Source of the DNA: Alphaproteobacteria bacterium
Lineage (GTDB): Bacteria; Pseudomonadota; Alphaproteobacteria; Kiloniellales; DSM-21159
DNA: 64,000 bases
NCBI GenBank assembly: GCA_030433005.1
Contig: JAUILQ010000011.1
Span: 48,498 to 112,497, forward strand
Direction: 5' to 3'
Part shown: positions 1 to 7,936 of the stretch, piece by piece
Position numbering within the stretch: the stretch's first letter is position 1
How the letters are laid out: every line of letters begins with the position of its first letter
The notes under the pieces: generated by a model
What the model was told of the DNA's origin: nothing
What the model saw: only the letters and a program-made list of their open reading frames with translations
The model's database searches: none
Translations under genes and position numbers: made by a program

Positions 1-754
1 GGGCCGCCATCTCGGGACCGGCGCGCTCGACGAGCTGACCCTGACGACCAACGGCAGCCAGCTCGGCCGCTACGCCGAACAGCTGGCCGCCGCCGGCGTG
101 CGCCGGGTCAACGTCTCGCTCGACACGCTCGACCCCGAGAAGTTCGCGGCGATCACCCGCTGGGGCAAGCTCGACAAGGTCATGGACGGCCTCGCCGCGG
201 CCAAGGCCGCCGGGCTCGAGGTCAAGATCAACGCCGTGGCGCTCAAGGGCGTCAACGACGACGAGATCCACCGGCTGGTCGAGTGGTGCGGCGAGGAAGG
301 CTTCGATCTCACCTTCATCGAGGTCATGCCGATGGGCGACATCGGCACCGAGCAGCGGCTCGGCCAGTACTGGCCGCTGTCGATGGTGCGCGCCGAGCTG
401 GCGAAGCGCTGGACCCTGGAGGAGAGCGACCACCGCACCGGCGGGCCGGCGCGCTACGCCCACTGCAGGGAGACCGGCCGGCGCATCGGATTCATCACGC
501 CGCTGACCCACAACTTCTGCGAATCCTGCAACCGCGTGCGGCTGACCTGCACCGGCACGCTCTACATGTGCCTGGGCCAGGAGGACGCCGCCGACCTGCG
601 CGCGCCGCTGCGCGCGAGCGAGGAGGACGGCCCCGTCGTCGAGGCGATCCGCGAGGCGATCGGCCGCAAGCCCAAGGGCCACGACTTCGTGATGGACCGC
701 CGGCGCAAGCAGGCGACCTCGGTCGGCCGCCACATGTCGGTGACCGGCGGCTGA
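1..754 (+). CDS. moaA: GTP 3',8-cyclase MoaA (5'-truncated)
   Basis: Radical SAM enzyme of molybdenum cofactor synthesis that converts GTP to 3',8-cyclo-dihydro-GTP. The reading frame is open from base 2, so the N-terminus with the SAM-cluster cysteines lies outside the window; about 250 residues are visible. Near visible residue 173 is [18 protein letters not shown], which has the C-x2-C-x13-C spacing of the C-terminal 4Fe-4S cluster that binds GTP. The protein ends in the Gly-Gly pair typical of MoaA. TTNG and VNVSLD segments near the visible start also fit. The molybdenum hydroxylase gene at 7937 is a possible consumer of the cofactor, but the two are not in one operon. Confidence 0.97.
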   Translation, partial: GRHLGTGALDELTLTTNGSQLGRYAEQLAAAGVRRVNVSLDTLDPEKFAAITRWGKLDKVMDGLAAAKAAGLEVKINAVALKGVNDDEIHRLVEWCGEEGFDLTFIEVMPMGDIGTEQRLGQYWPLSMVRAELAKRWTLEESDHRTGGPARYAHCRETGRRIGFITPLTHNFCESCNRVRLTCTGTLYMCLGQEDAADLRAPLRASEEDGPVVEAIREAIGRKPKGHDFVMDRRRKQATSVGRHMSVTGG

Positions 755-893
755 GGCGTCAGCGAGAGGCTATCGACGGGGCCCTGCGGCCCCGGCTACC
801 GCCGCAAAGCATTCCTTAACCCTGTTCGGCGACACTGGCCGGATCGTCCTGCCCCGGCGGGACCGTCCTGCCGGGCCGGAGGCCCGTTGCACC

Positions 894-2159
894 GTGTCGC
901 TGATCGACTCCGAAGAGCTCTCCGCCGCCGAGCTGAACGCCCTGGCGATCGCCCACCGGCGGGCCGGCCGCCTGCAGGAGGCGCTGGTCGCGGTCGACCG
1001 GGCGCTGACCCTGGCGCCCGACGACGACGCCGCCTTCAACACGCTGGGCAACTGCCTAAAGGACGCCGGCGAGTTCGCCAGCGCGCTCGAGTCCTACAAG
1101 GCGGCGATCGCGCGCAACGCCGAGAACCACGAGGCCTTCTGCAACCTCGCCCTGCTGCTCAGCGACTTCGGCTGCAACGACGAGGCCGAGGCCTTCTACC
1201 GCCAGGCCCTGGACCTCGCCCCGGAGGATGCCGAGGCGCGCTTCGGCCTGGCCGTCACGCTGTTCCTGCAGGGACGGCTCGCCGAGGCCTGGCCGCTCTA
1301 CGAGGCGCGCTGGCAACGCGCCGGCCTGAGCGCCCGGCGCTACGACAGCCCGCGCTGGGCGGGCCCGGCGGACAAGGCCACCGGCCGCCGGCTGCTGCTG
1401 CACGGCGAGCAGGGCTACGGCGACGACATCATGGCGCTGCGCTGGCTGCCGCTGCTGCTGGCGCTCGGAGTCCGGCCGCTTCTGCACCTGCCGCGTCCGC
1501 TGCTGCGCCTCGCGCGCCTCAGCTTCCCGGATGTCGAGTGCCTCGACGAGCGGGATCCGGCGCCCGCGCACGACGCCCACGCGCCGCTGCTCAGCCTGCC
1601 CGGTCTGTTCGCTGCCGAGGAGGCCACGCTGCCGGCCGCCGTGCCCTATCTCGCCGCCGACCCGGCAGACGTGCAGGCCTGGCGGCAGCGTCTGGCAGGC
1701 CTCGACGGGCCGCCGACCACGGGCCTGGTCTGGGCCGGCAGCCCCAAGCATCCCAACGACGCGCGGCGGACCCTGCCGCTCGAGGCCCTCGAGCCTCTGC
1801 TCGCCGCCCTGCCCGACCGCTGGGCCAGCCTGCAGGTCGGCTGCTCGCCGGCGCAGCAGGCCTGGCTGGCGCGCCAGGGAATCGCCGATCTCGGAATCGG
1901 ACTCGGCGACTTCGCCGACACCGCGGCGCTGCTGCTCGCCCTCGACCGCCTGGTCGCGGTCGACACGGCGGCCGCCCACCTCGCCGGCGCGCTCGGCCGG
2001 CCGCTGGAGCTGCTGCTGCCCTTCGCGCCCGACTGGCGCTGGCAGTGCGGGCGATCCGACAGCCCCTGGTACCCGACGGCCCGGCTGCACCGCCAGACGA
2101 CTCCCGGCGACTGGACGCCGGTGATGCAGCGGTTGGGCGAGACGCTCGCCGCCGCCTGA
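894..2159 (+). CDS. TPR protein with glycosyltransferase-like C-terminal domain
   Basis: A 421-residue soluble protein. Residues about 10-145 form three to four tetratricopeptide repeats; the A-x-N-x-L-G and A-x-x-x-Y-x-x-A-L-x-L-x-P patterns are visible. Residues about 160-415 resemble the glycosyltransferase-like region found behind TPRs in bacterial O-GlcNAc-transferase-like and FlbA-like proteins: a GEQGYGDDI loop, a GLVWAGSP strand, and a DTAAAHLAGALGRP segment resembling the nucleotide-sugar site. The start is a GTG. The gene follows moaA after 139 bases and is probably a separate unit. Substrate and acceptor cannot be read from the sequence. No signal peptide is evident. Confidence 0.8.
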   Translation: MSLIDSEELSAAELNALAIAHRRAGRLQEALVAVDRALTLAPDDDAAFNTLGNCLKDAGEFASALESYKAAIARNAENHEAFCNLALLLSDFGCNDEAEAFYRQALDLAPEDAEARFGLAVTLFLQGRLAEAWPLYEARWQRAGLSARRYDSPRWAGPADKATGRRLLLHGEQGYGDDIMALRWLPLLLALGVRPLLHLPRPLLRLARLSFPDVECLDERDPAPAHDAHAPLLSLPGLFAAEEATLPAAVPYLAADPADVQAWRQRLAGLDGPPTTGLVWAGSPKHPNDARRTLPLEALEPLLAALPDRWASLQVGCSPAQQAWLARQGIADLGIGLGDFADTAALLLALDRLVAVDTAAAHLAGALGRPLELLLPFAPDWRWQCGRSDSPWYPTARLHRQTTPGDWTPVMQRLGETLAAA

Positions 2160-2183
2160 GTCCGGCCTTCCCGAAAAGCAAAA

Positions 2184-2206
2184 GGGCGCCGGCAATGCCG
2201 GCGCCC
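2184..2206 (-). terminator. Rho-independent terminator of the DUF2852 gene
   Basis: GGGCGCCGGCA and TGCCGGCGCCC form an 11-bp stem with almost no loop. On the minus strand the stem is followed by TTTTGCTTTT, so it terminates the leftward DUF2852 transcript. It can also slow transcription arriving from the TPR gene, although there is no T-run on that side. Confidence 0.8.
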
Positions 2207-2234
2207 CTCGCGCATCCGTGTCGCCGGGCCGGGG

Positions 2235-2663
2235 TCAGGCCTGCGGCTGCGGTGCGCCCCCGCCGCCCTGGGACGGCCCCTCGGGGCGCCCCTCGTCCGA
2301 CCGGCCGGGTCGGCGTTCGGCCATGAACTGCTCGAACTCGGCGCGGTCCTTGGCCTGGCGCAGACGATCCAGGAAGTCCATGAACTCCTTCTGCTCGTCC
2401 TCGAGACGGCGCAGGGTCTCGGCGCGGTACTCGTCGAAGGCCGTGTTGCCGCTCGACTGGCGATGGCGCCGGCCGCCGCAGGGCCCGTACCAGCGGCCGC
2501 GCGCGCGGCCCATTCCCTCGTTCTTCCAGAAACCCATGCGTCCGCTCCAGATCAGATAGCCCAGGATGGCCAGCCCCGCCGGCCAGAACACGATGAAGGC
2601 GACGACCATCAGGCCGATCCAGGCCGGTTTGCCGTAGTCGTCGATTTTCGCTGCGATATCCAT
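2235..2663 (-). CDS. DUF2852 family membrane protein
   Basis: A 142-residue protein. A hydrophobic segment at about 13-38 (GLMVVAFIVFWPAGLAILGYLI) predicts a membrane anchor. It is followed by a basic Gly/Arg-rich stretch, then a charged probable coiled coil at about 75-118 (EYRAETLRRLEDEQKEFMDFL) and a Pro/Gly-rich tail. This is the layout of the alphaproteobacterial family DUF2852, whose function is unknown. The ATG lies 16 bases downstream of a perfect 10-bp-arm inverted repeat, so the gene is probably repressed at its promoter, with the TetR regulator encoded next door on the same strand the obvious candidate. Confidence 0.85.
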   Translation of the reverse strand: MDIAAKIDDYGKPAWIGLMVVAFIVFWPAGLAILGYLIWSGRMGFWKNEGMGRARGRWYGPCGGRRHRQSSGNTAFDEYRAETLRRLEDEQKEFMDFLDRLRQAKDRAEFEQFMAERRPGRSDEGRPEGPSQGGGGAPQPQA

Positions 2664-2678
2664 TCTCTACCCCGCGAC

Positions 2679-2703
2679 ATGTGAATGTTAATGACATTCA
2701 CAT
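2679..2703. promoter_or_regulatory. Perfect inverted repeat, probable TetR operator
   Basis: ATGTGAATGT and ACATTCACAT are perfect 10-bp arms separated by TAATG. The site sits just upstream of the DUF2852 start codon and downstream of the tetR stop. A related half-site (ATGTGAA, with TTACAT opposite) overlaps the tetR start at 3456-3474. That TetR is the binder is an inference from position and symmetry. Confidence 0.7.
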
Positions 2704-2782
2704 AGGTGGGCAACCCGCGCGCCCTTTCAAGACCCTCGCGCGGCGGAATCGACGGGCTTGCTGGCGTGCCCGCCGGGACGGC

Positions 2783-3457
2783 TCAGGAGCCCTTGCCGCC
2801 GGTGTCGATGCCCAGACCCTGGAGGTAGATCAGCACGCCGGCCTCGAGCAGGTCCTCGGGGTCCATCGGCAGGCGGCGCCGGCCGGCGTCGCCGCGCGCG
2901 AACAGCGAGGCGATGCCGTGCGCCAGCGCCCAGACGTGCAGCGCCATCATCAGCGCCGGCGGGCGCCTGTCCTTGGGCAGCGTCTCGCAGAGCGCGGCCG
3001 AGGCGTCGCGCACCAGGGCGAAGGCGCGGTCGCCGGCCTCGCGCAGCGCCGGGTGGTCGTCGAGCGGCACCCCGGCCTCGAACATCGCCGCGTAGTAGGC
3101 CGGCTCGGTACGCGCGAAGGCCAGGTAGGCGCGGCCGAGGTTGCAGAGCGCGGTGAAGCTGTCCGGCCGGCCGTCGGCCCAGGCGTGGCGCAGGAAGGAC
3201 TCGAAGCGCTCGAAACCCTGGGTCGCGACGTCGGCCATCAGCGCGTCGCGGTCGCGGAAGTGGCGGTAGGGCGCGGCCGGGCTGACGCCGGCCGAGCGCG
3301 CCGCCTCGGCGAAGGTGAAGCCGGCCGGCCCCTTGCTCGCGATCAGCTCGAGCGCGGCCTGGATCAGCGCCTCGCGCAGGTTGCCGTGGTGATAGCCGCG
3401 GCGCTCGCCGCCGCCCTCGCTCTCGGCGCCGCCGCGTCGCTTCCTGGACCAGCTCAT
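2783..3457 (-). CDS. TetR/AcrR family transcriptional regulator
   Basis: A 224-residue regulator. Residues about 22-75 form the TetR helix-turn-helix (REALIQAALELIASKGPAG, then FTFAEAARSAGVSPAAPYRHF). The C-terminal half carries the W-x-x-x-HG signature (HVWALAHGIASLF) of the WHG-type ligand domain. The start is placed at the ATG before SWSRKRRGG; a longer reading frame runs on upstream but has no family similarity there. A palindrome beyond its 3' end in the DUF2852 promoter, and a partial copy over its own start, suggest that it represses both genes. The ligand is unknown. Confidence 0.92.
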   Translation of the reverse strand: MSWSRKRRGGAESEGGGERRGYHHGNLREALIQAALELIASKGPAGFTFAEAARSAGVSPAAPYRHFRDRDALMADVATQGFERFESFLRHAWADGRPDSFTALCNLGRAYLAFARTEPAYYAAMFEAGVPLDDHPALREAGDRAFALVRDASAALCETLPKDRRPPALMMALHVWALAHGIASLFARGDAGRRRLPMDPEDLLEAGVLIYLQGLGIDTGGKGS

Positions 3458-3494
3458 GTGAAAGGGTCTTACATCGCTTCGGGTCGGCCCGCCA

Positions 3495-3522
3495 GGGGCC
3501 CGGGGCCCGGGGCCCGGGGCCC
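3495..3522. repeat. GGGGCCC tandem repeat, four units
   Basis: Four exact copies of the 7-mer GGGGCCC lie between the tetR start and the 3' end of the exported-protein gene. Each unit is close to self-complementary, so the tract can form hairpins. No function is apparent; slippage variation is likely. Confidence 0.9.
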
Positions 3523-3552
3523 GGGCCGCGCCTCCCCAGCCCCTGGAAGCCG

Positions 3553-4059
3553 CTACTCGATGTTGACGCGGTGCGCGTAGCTCTTGCCGTCGGTCACGGT
3601 GATCTGCTGGAAGCCGAGCATCTTGGCGAGGTCGAAGAAGGTGAACCAGTCCTGCAGCCCGTGCTCCTGGAACACCGGCAGCTGGCGCGCCATCGCGGTC
3701 AGCGCGGCGAGCAGGCCGCGCGCGCGGTAGAGCGTGTCGATCTTGCCCTCCTCGAGCGCCGTGATGATCATCTTCTCGGAGTCGCTGCCCTTGGCGTAGA
3801 TCACGAACCAGATCGGCGTCGGCGACTCCAGCTGGCCCTTGGTGAAGCCGGTGATGAAGCCGAGCCGCAGCGTTCGGCTGGCCTCCTGCAGGGTGCGGGC
3901 GCGCGCGACGTAGGTCTCCTCGGTCTGCGGCGCCGGGTAGTAGTAGCCGGCGTGGCGCTCGTCCGAGAGGTCGGCCGGCCGCACCTCCTGCGCCGCCGCC
4001 GGGCCCGCGAACACCCCGGCCGCGACCAGCAGCCCCGCCATCGTCACCGTCCAGCGCAT
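3553..4059 (-). CDS. Exported protein of unknown function
   Basis: A 168-residue protein. Residues 1-24 (MRWTVTMAGLLVAAG, ending in AAAQ) form a clear Sec signal peptide, so the mature protein is periplasmic. The mature part contains the tyrosine cluster HAGYYYPAPQTEETY, a GFITGFTKGQ segment and LLAALTAMARQLPVF. I think similar small secreted proteins occur in other alphaproteobacteria, some carrying doubtful molybdopterin-related names, but I see no motif that supports a function. The start is fixed by AGGAGAGG just upstream; the longer frame to 4218 runs into an intergenic repeat and is not used. Confidence 0.75.
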   Translation of the reverse strand: MRWTVTMAGLLVAAGVFAGPAAAQEVRPADLSDERHAGYYYPAPQTEETYVARARTLQEASRTLRLGFITGFTKGQLESPTPIWFVIYAKGSDSEKMIITALEEGKIDTLYRARGLLAALTAMARQLPVFQEHGLQDWFTFFDLAKMLGFQQITVTDGKSYAHRVNIE

Positions 4060-4154
4060 TGCCCTCTCCTTCCCTGCCCGTGCGTCGTGCCGGCGACACG
4101 GTAGGCGACCGCGGCGGGATTGTCGAAGGCGCCGCCGGCGCGTCTCGCGCTTGC

Positions 4155-4257
4155 GTGGTTCGACAGGCTCACCACGAAGCGCGATCTGCGGCCAGAGCGG
4201 AACATTGGAACGCTTCATGGTGAGCGCTTCACCCTGAGCGCGTCGAAGGGCGAACCA
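4155..4257. repeat. Imperfect intergenic palindromic repeat
   Basis: GGTTCGACAGGCTCACCACGA on the left is answered by TTCATGGTGAGC and GTCGAAGGGCGAACC on the right. This is the TTCGACAGGCTCA type of mobile intergenic palindrome common in alphaproteobacteria. It lies upstream of the exported-protein gene and downstream of the ATP-grasp gene. Confidence 0.75.
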
Positions 4258-4288
4258 TGCAAACGTGTGGGCCCGAACGCCTCCGCCC

Positions 4289-5752
4289 CTACCGCGCCTC
4301 GATGCGCCGCAGGAAGTCCTTGAGCACCAGGGCGTAGAGCTCGTCCTTGAGCACGGCGTCCTCGACGCCGCGGTCGATGTTGGGGTTGTCGTTGATCTCG
4401 ATGACGAAGACGCCGCGGTCGTTCTGCTTGAGGTCGACGCCGTAGAGCCCGTCGCCGATCAGGTTGGCGGCCTTCAGCGCGATCTCGACGACCTGCTTCG
4501 GCGCCTGGTCGACGGCGAAGGTCTTGAAGCGGCCCTCGTCGTGCTTGCCGTCGGCCTCGTGCTTGACGATCTGCCAGTGCTTCTCGGCCATCATGTACTG
4601 CGAGACGAAGATCGGCTGGCGGTTGAGCACGCCGACCCGCCAGTCGAACTCGGTGTACATGAACTCCTGCGCCAGGATCACGTCGGAGCGCTTGAACAGG
4701 TCGCGCGCGATCTTGGTCAGCTCGGCGCGGTCGTTCGCCTTGAAGACGCCGCGCGAGAAGGAGCCGTCGGGGATCTTGAGGACCTGCGGGAAACCGAGCT
4801 GCTCCTCGGCCTGCTGCAGCTTGCTGCGATCGAGGATCAGGGTCTTGGGCGCCGGCAGCCGGTTGGCCTGCAGCAGCTCGGCCAGGAAGACCTTGTTGGT
4901 GCAGCGCAGGATCGACAGCGAGTCGTCGAGCACCGGCATGCCCTCGACCTCGGCCTTCTTGGCGAAGCGGTAGGTGTGGTTGTCGATCGCCGTGGTCTCG
5001 CGGATGAACAGCGCGTCGAACTCGGCGAGACGGAGGAAGTCCTTGCGCTCGATCGGCTCGACCTGCAGGCCGAGCGTCGCGCCGACCGACTGGAACTTCT
5101 TGATGGTGCGCTGGCTCGACGGCGGTAGCGCCTCGTTGGGGTTCCAGAGCACGGCCAGCGAATAGCGCGGAATCGCGGTCTTGCGCCGGCGCTCGCGGAA
5201 CTCGGCGCGGGTGTAGCGCGCCAGCGCCGCCAGGAAGGCCTCGAACTCCTCCGGGCTGAGCGCGCTCGGCGCCAGCGGCTTCAGGGCCTTCACCTGCCAG
5301 CGCTCGTCCTTGGCGATCTCGGCGCGCAGCAGCGGGCAGCGGAAGCGGTCGAAGGCGACGCGCGCGAAGCCGGCGAAGCGGCCGTCGAGCGCCTGGCCGA
5401 ACGACAGCGTCAGGGTGAAGGCCGAGCGCGGCGCTGCCGGCAGCTTCTCGATGTCGCGCCTGAGCGCCGCGTTGATCTCCGGCAGCTCCAGGGCATAGAC
5501 GGACTTGCGCGCCAGGGTGGCGATCGTCTCGACGGTCGGGATCGGCTTCTGGCGGCGCGCCTCGGCGAGCAGCGAGCAGTAGTAGCCGAAGTCCATGTAG
5601 CTGTAGTCGCCCGACAGGTTGACGACGCGCTGGCCGCGCGTGCCGAAGCGCTCCGGGCTGCGCACGTACTCCTGGGCGGTGACGGCGGTGCCGGCGGCCT
5701 CGGCCCACTGCTTGTCGGCGGCCTCCTCGACGACGACGATCGGCCCGGCCAT
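4289..5752 (-). CDS. RimK-like ATP-grasp ligase with RLAN N-terminal domain
   Basis: A 487-residue amide or peptide ligase. Residues about 1-200 correspond to the RimK-like ATP-grasp N-terminal (RLAN) domain, and 200-487 to the ATP-grasp fold. Visible elements are RETTAIDNHTYRFA, the lysine strand VLKIPDGSFSRGVFK, ILAQEFMYTEFDWRVGVL, YGVDLKQ, and the metal site FVIEINDNPNID. Such ligases join an amino acid to a carboxylate with ATP. Its ATG overlaps the stop of the upstream GNAT/C39 gene by one base (TGATG), so the two are translationally coupled. The pairing recurs in other proteobacteria, but I know of no established product. It is not the ribosomal S6 modifier RimK itself, which lacks the N-terminal domain. 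Confidence 0.9.
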   Translation of the reverse strand: MAGPIVVVEEAADKQWAEAAGTAVTAQEYVRSPERFGTRGQRVVNLSGDYSYMDFGYYCSLLAEARRQKPIPTVETIATLARKSVYALELPEINAALRRDIEKLPAAPRSAFTLTLSFGQALDGRFAGFARVAFDRFRCPLLRAEIAKDERWQVKALKPLAPSALSPEEFEAFLAALARYTRAEFRERRRKTAIPRYSLAVLWNPNEALPPSSQRTIKKFQSVGATLGLQVEPIERKDFLRLAEFDALFIRETTAIDNHTYRFAKKAEVEGMPVLDDSLSILRCTNKVFLAELLQANRLPAPKTLILDRSKLQQAEEQLGFPQVLKIPDGSFSRGVFKANDRAELTKIARDLFKRSDVILAQEFMYTEFDWRVGVLNRQPIFVSQYMMAEKHWQIVKHEADGKHDEGRFKTFAVDQAPKQVVEIALKAANLIGDGLYGVDLKQNDRGVFVIEINDNPNIDRGVEDAVLKDELYALVLKDFLRRIEAR

Positions 5753-6915
5753 CAGGCGCTCTCCTCGCGCTTGCCGGTCAGGATCACCGCGGCCCGCAGC
5801 CGGGCGCTGCCGTAGCGCGCCATGCGATGGAACTCGGCGCGCGCGATCGGCACGTGGATGCAGTCGGTCGGCGTCTTGTCCTGGTCGACGTCGACGAAGG
5901 GGTCGTGAATGTAGAGGAAGCGCTCGTCGGCGCCGGTCACGGCCACCCAGTGCGGGTACTTCTCGCCGTAGATCCGGTAGGAGCTGATCAGCACGACCGG
6001 CACCGCGCCCTCGGCGACGAAGCCGGCCAGCTCGTCGGCCGAGAGGCCGCGCTGCTCGACCGGGATGCCGGCGACCCGCGCCTCGGCGACGAAGTCCTGG
6101 TGGACCAGGCGCATGACCTCCTTCTTCTCCTCGCTGCGCACCGAATCGAGGAACGGCGGGCCGGTGTCGGTGATGAAGACGCGCACCGCGAAGCCGCGCC
6201 GCCAGGCCGCCAGGGACAGGCCGTAGGCGCCGCAGCCGCCGTGGCCCGAGGTCATGAACACCAGGGTCGACTCGCGCCACAGCCGGAGCTCGGCCGAGCG
6301 GTCGCGCGGGCTGTCGGGGTCGAGCGCCGCCATGGCCATCATCAGGCTCGCCGGCCCGCAGGTGAAGTCGAGGCTCTGGGCGACGTAGGGCACCTCGCGC
6401 GCCGCCCCGGCGCCGCGCGTCAGGATCTTCTCCATGCGCTCGGCGGTCTCGTGGTCCTCGTAGTAGTCGAGCACGGTCGCGAAGCGCCGGTAGCCGACCG
6501 CGCGGTAGAGCGCGATCGCCGCGGCGTTGTCGGCGCGCACCTCCAGGCGCAGCACCGCGCAGCCCTCGGCCAGCGCGGCCCGCTCGGCCGCCGCCAGCAG
6601 CTGCCGCGCGAGCCCCTGGCCGCGCGCCGCCGGGTCGACCGCCAGGGAATAGAGCCTGGCCAGCGCGGTCTGGCCGTGGAACAGCACCAGGGCGTAGCCG
6701 GCGAGGCCGCCGTCCTGCTCGGCGACCAGCGTCGCGGCGTGGCCCTTGGTCAGCAGGTGCTGGAAGCTGCGCCGCGACAGGCGGTCGCTGTCGAAGCAGC
6801 GCTGCTCCAGCGCGACCAGCGCTTCCAGGTCGGCGGGTGCGGCCGGGCGTATCCGGGGCTCGGCGTCGGCGCGCGGCGCCCGTGCGGCGGCGGTCGGGAC
6901 GGTATCGACGATCAA
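5752..6915 (-). CDS. GNAT acetyltransferase fused to C39-like peptidase domain
   Basis: About 387 residues in two domains. The N-terminal half is a RimI-like GNAT with the acetyl-CoA loop [15 protein letters not shown] near residue 75 and [10 protein letters not shown]. The C-terminal half is a papain-like C39-type domain (the DUF3335 group) with FTCGPAS supplying the cysteine, YPHWVAVTG the histidine and IHDPFVD an aspartate. The start is uncertain: I chose TTG at 6915 behind GCGAGG, because the next upstream ATG (7087-7089) lies inside divergent nadK. It is coupled to the ATP-grasp gene by a one-base overlap. The set looks like a maker, modifier and cutter of an amide-linked small molecule or peptide; this is inference. 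Confidence 0.88.
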   Translation of the reverse strand: MIVDTVPTAAARAPRADAEPRIRPAAPADLEALVALEQRCFDSDRLSRRSFQHLLTKGHAATLVAEQDGGLAGYALVLFHGQTALARLYSLAVDPAARGQGLARQLLAAAERAALAEGCAVLRLEVRADNAAAIALYRAVGYRRFATVLDYYEDHETAERMEKILTRGAGAAREVPYVAQSLDFTCGPASLMMAMAALDPDSPRDRSAELRLWRESTLVFMTSGHGGCGAYGLSLAAWRRGFAVRVFITDTGPPFLDSVRSEEKKEVMRLVHQDFVAEARVAGIPVEQRGLSADELAGFVAEGAVPVVLISSYRIYGEKYPHWVAVTGADERFLYIHDPFVDVDQDKTPTDCIHVPIARAEFHRMARYGSARLRAAVILTGKREESA

Positions 6916-7003
6916 CGGCGCCTCGCTGGCGGGGAACGGAGGGGAAGGTATCGGCGCGCAGCGGGCGAGCCCGGCTTTCTTGCCGGCCGGGGGTCCGCAA
7001 GGC

Positions 7004-7031
7004 TGTCGCTTCGACTGTGCAGCGCTATACT
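7004..7031 (+). promoter_or_regulatory. Possible sigma-70-type promoter for nadK
   Basis: TGTCGC and TATACT are separated by 16 bases and lie 31 bases upstream of the chosen nadK GTG. A purine-rich AGGGGAG follows at about 7044-7050 as ribosome binding site. The -10 box is good and the -35 weak. Confidence 0.4.
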
Positions 7032-7061
7032 CCCGCCCTCGACAGGGGAGCAGAACAAATA

Positions 7062-7901
7062 GTGCAGGACGGTCCCGCCCCGCAATCATGCGCCGAGCCG
7101 GCCGAGGCGAGCGAGAGCCGGCCGGCAGCCGCCCCGGACTTCAGCCGCCTCGCCTTCGTCGCCGGCCCCAACGCCGAGGCCCAGGAGGCGCTCGAGGCGC
7201 TGACGGCGCGCTACGGCAGCGTGCCGATCGAGCGCGCCGACGCGGTGGTCGCGCTGGGCGGCGACGGCTTCATGCTGGAGGTGCTGCACGCCCATCTGGG
7301 CCACAGCCTGCCGATCTACGGCATGAACCGCGGCACCGTCGGCTTCCTGCTCAACGAGTACGGCGAGGACGACCTGCCCGGCCGGCTGGCGCGCGCCGAC
7401 CGCGTCGTGCTGCACCCGCTGCGCATGGTCGCCGAGACGGTGGGCGGCGAGCGCGTCGCGGCCATCGCGATCAACGAGGTCGCGCTGTTCCGCGAGACCC
7501 GCCAGGCCGCCAAGGTGCGCATCCGCATCGACGAGATCGTGCGCCTGGAGGAGCTGGTCTGCGACGGCATCATGGTCGCGACGCCGGCCGGCAGCACGGC
7601 CTACAACCTCTCGGCCCACGGCCCGATCATCCCGATCGGCACGCCGCTGCTGGCGCTGACCCCGATCAGCGCGTTCCGGCCGCGGCGCTGGCGCGGCGCC
7701 CTGCTGCCGCACGGCGCGACCGTCGCCTTCGAGGTGCTGGAAGTCGACAAGCGGCCGGTCAGCGCGGTCGCCGACTTCACCGAGGTGCGCAACGTCGCGC
7801 GCGTCACGGTCCAGGAGGACCGGCGCACCGCCTTCACCCTGCTGTTCGATTCCGAGCACAACCTCGAGGAACGCATCCTCAAGGAGCAGTTCACGCCCTG
7901 A
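7062..7901 (+). CDS. nadK: NAD kinase
   Basis: Phosphorylates NAD to NADP in the cytoplasm. The protein has about 279 residues from a GTG placed 12 bases after AGGGGAG; no ATG lies close by. The family motifs are intact: [11 protein letters not shown] (GGDG loop) near residue 65, [13 protein letters not shown], a NEV segment near 140, and the nucleotide-binding [19 protein letters not shown] near 180. The length fits bacterial NAD kinases. It is divergent from the GNAT/C39 gene and 35 bases ahead of the molybdenum hydroxylase gene, with which it may share a transcript. Confidence 0.96.
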   Translation: MQDGPAPQSCAEPAEASESRPAAAPDFSRLAFVAGPNAEAQEALEALTARYGSVPIERADAVVALGGDGFMLEVLHAHLGHSLPIYGMNRGTVGFLLNEYGEDDLPGRLARADRVVLHPLRMVAETVGGERVAAIAINEVALFRETRQAAKVRIRIDEIVRLEELVCDGIMVATPAGSTAYNLSAHGPIIPIGTPLLALTPISAFRPRRWRGALLPHGATVAFEVLEVDKRPVSAVADFTEVRNVARVTVQEDRRTAFTLLFDSEHNLEERILKEQFTP

Positions 7902-7936
7902 GCGGCGCCCGTTCCCTTCCCCCTCCCGAGTTCGCC

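Noticed and set aside
2626..2700. FNR-like site: TGTGAATG near the DUF2852 start
   Set aside because: It lacks TTGA-N6-TCAA; the perfect dyad is ATGTGAATGT/ACATTCACAT and fits a TetR-type operator better.
3553..4059. Molybdopterin-guanine dinucleotide enzyme MobA
   Set aside because: The protein is exported and lacks the nucleotide-binding LAGGxSxRMG start of MobA.
4289..7000. Open frame of 903 codons suggesting a large ATP-grasp fusion
   Set aside because: The part upstream of 5752 is a shifted reading of the GNAT/C39 gene. The ligase has its own ATG with a TGATG overlap.
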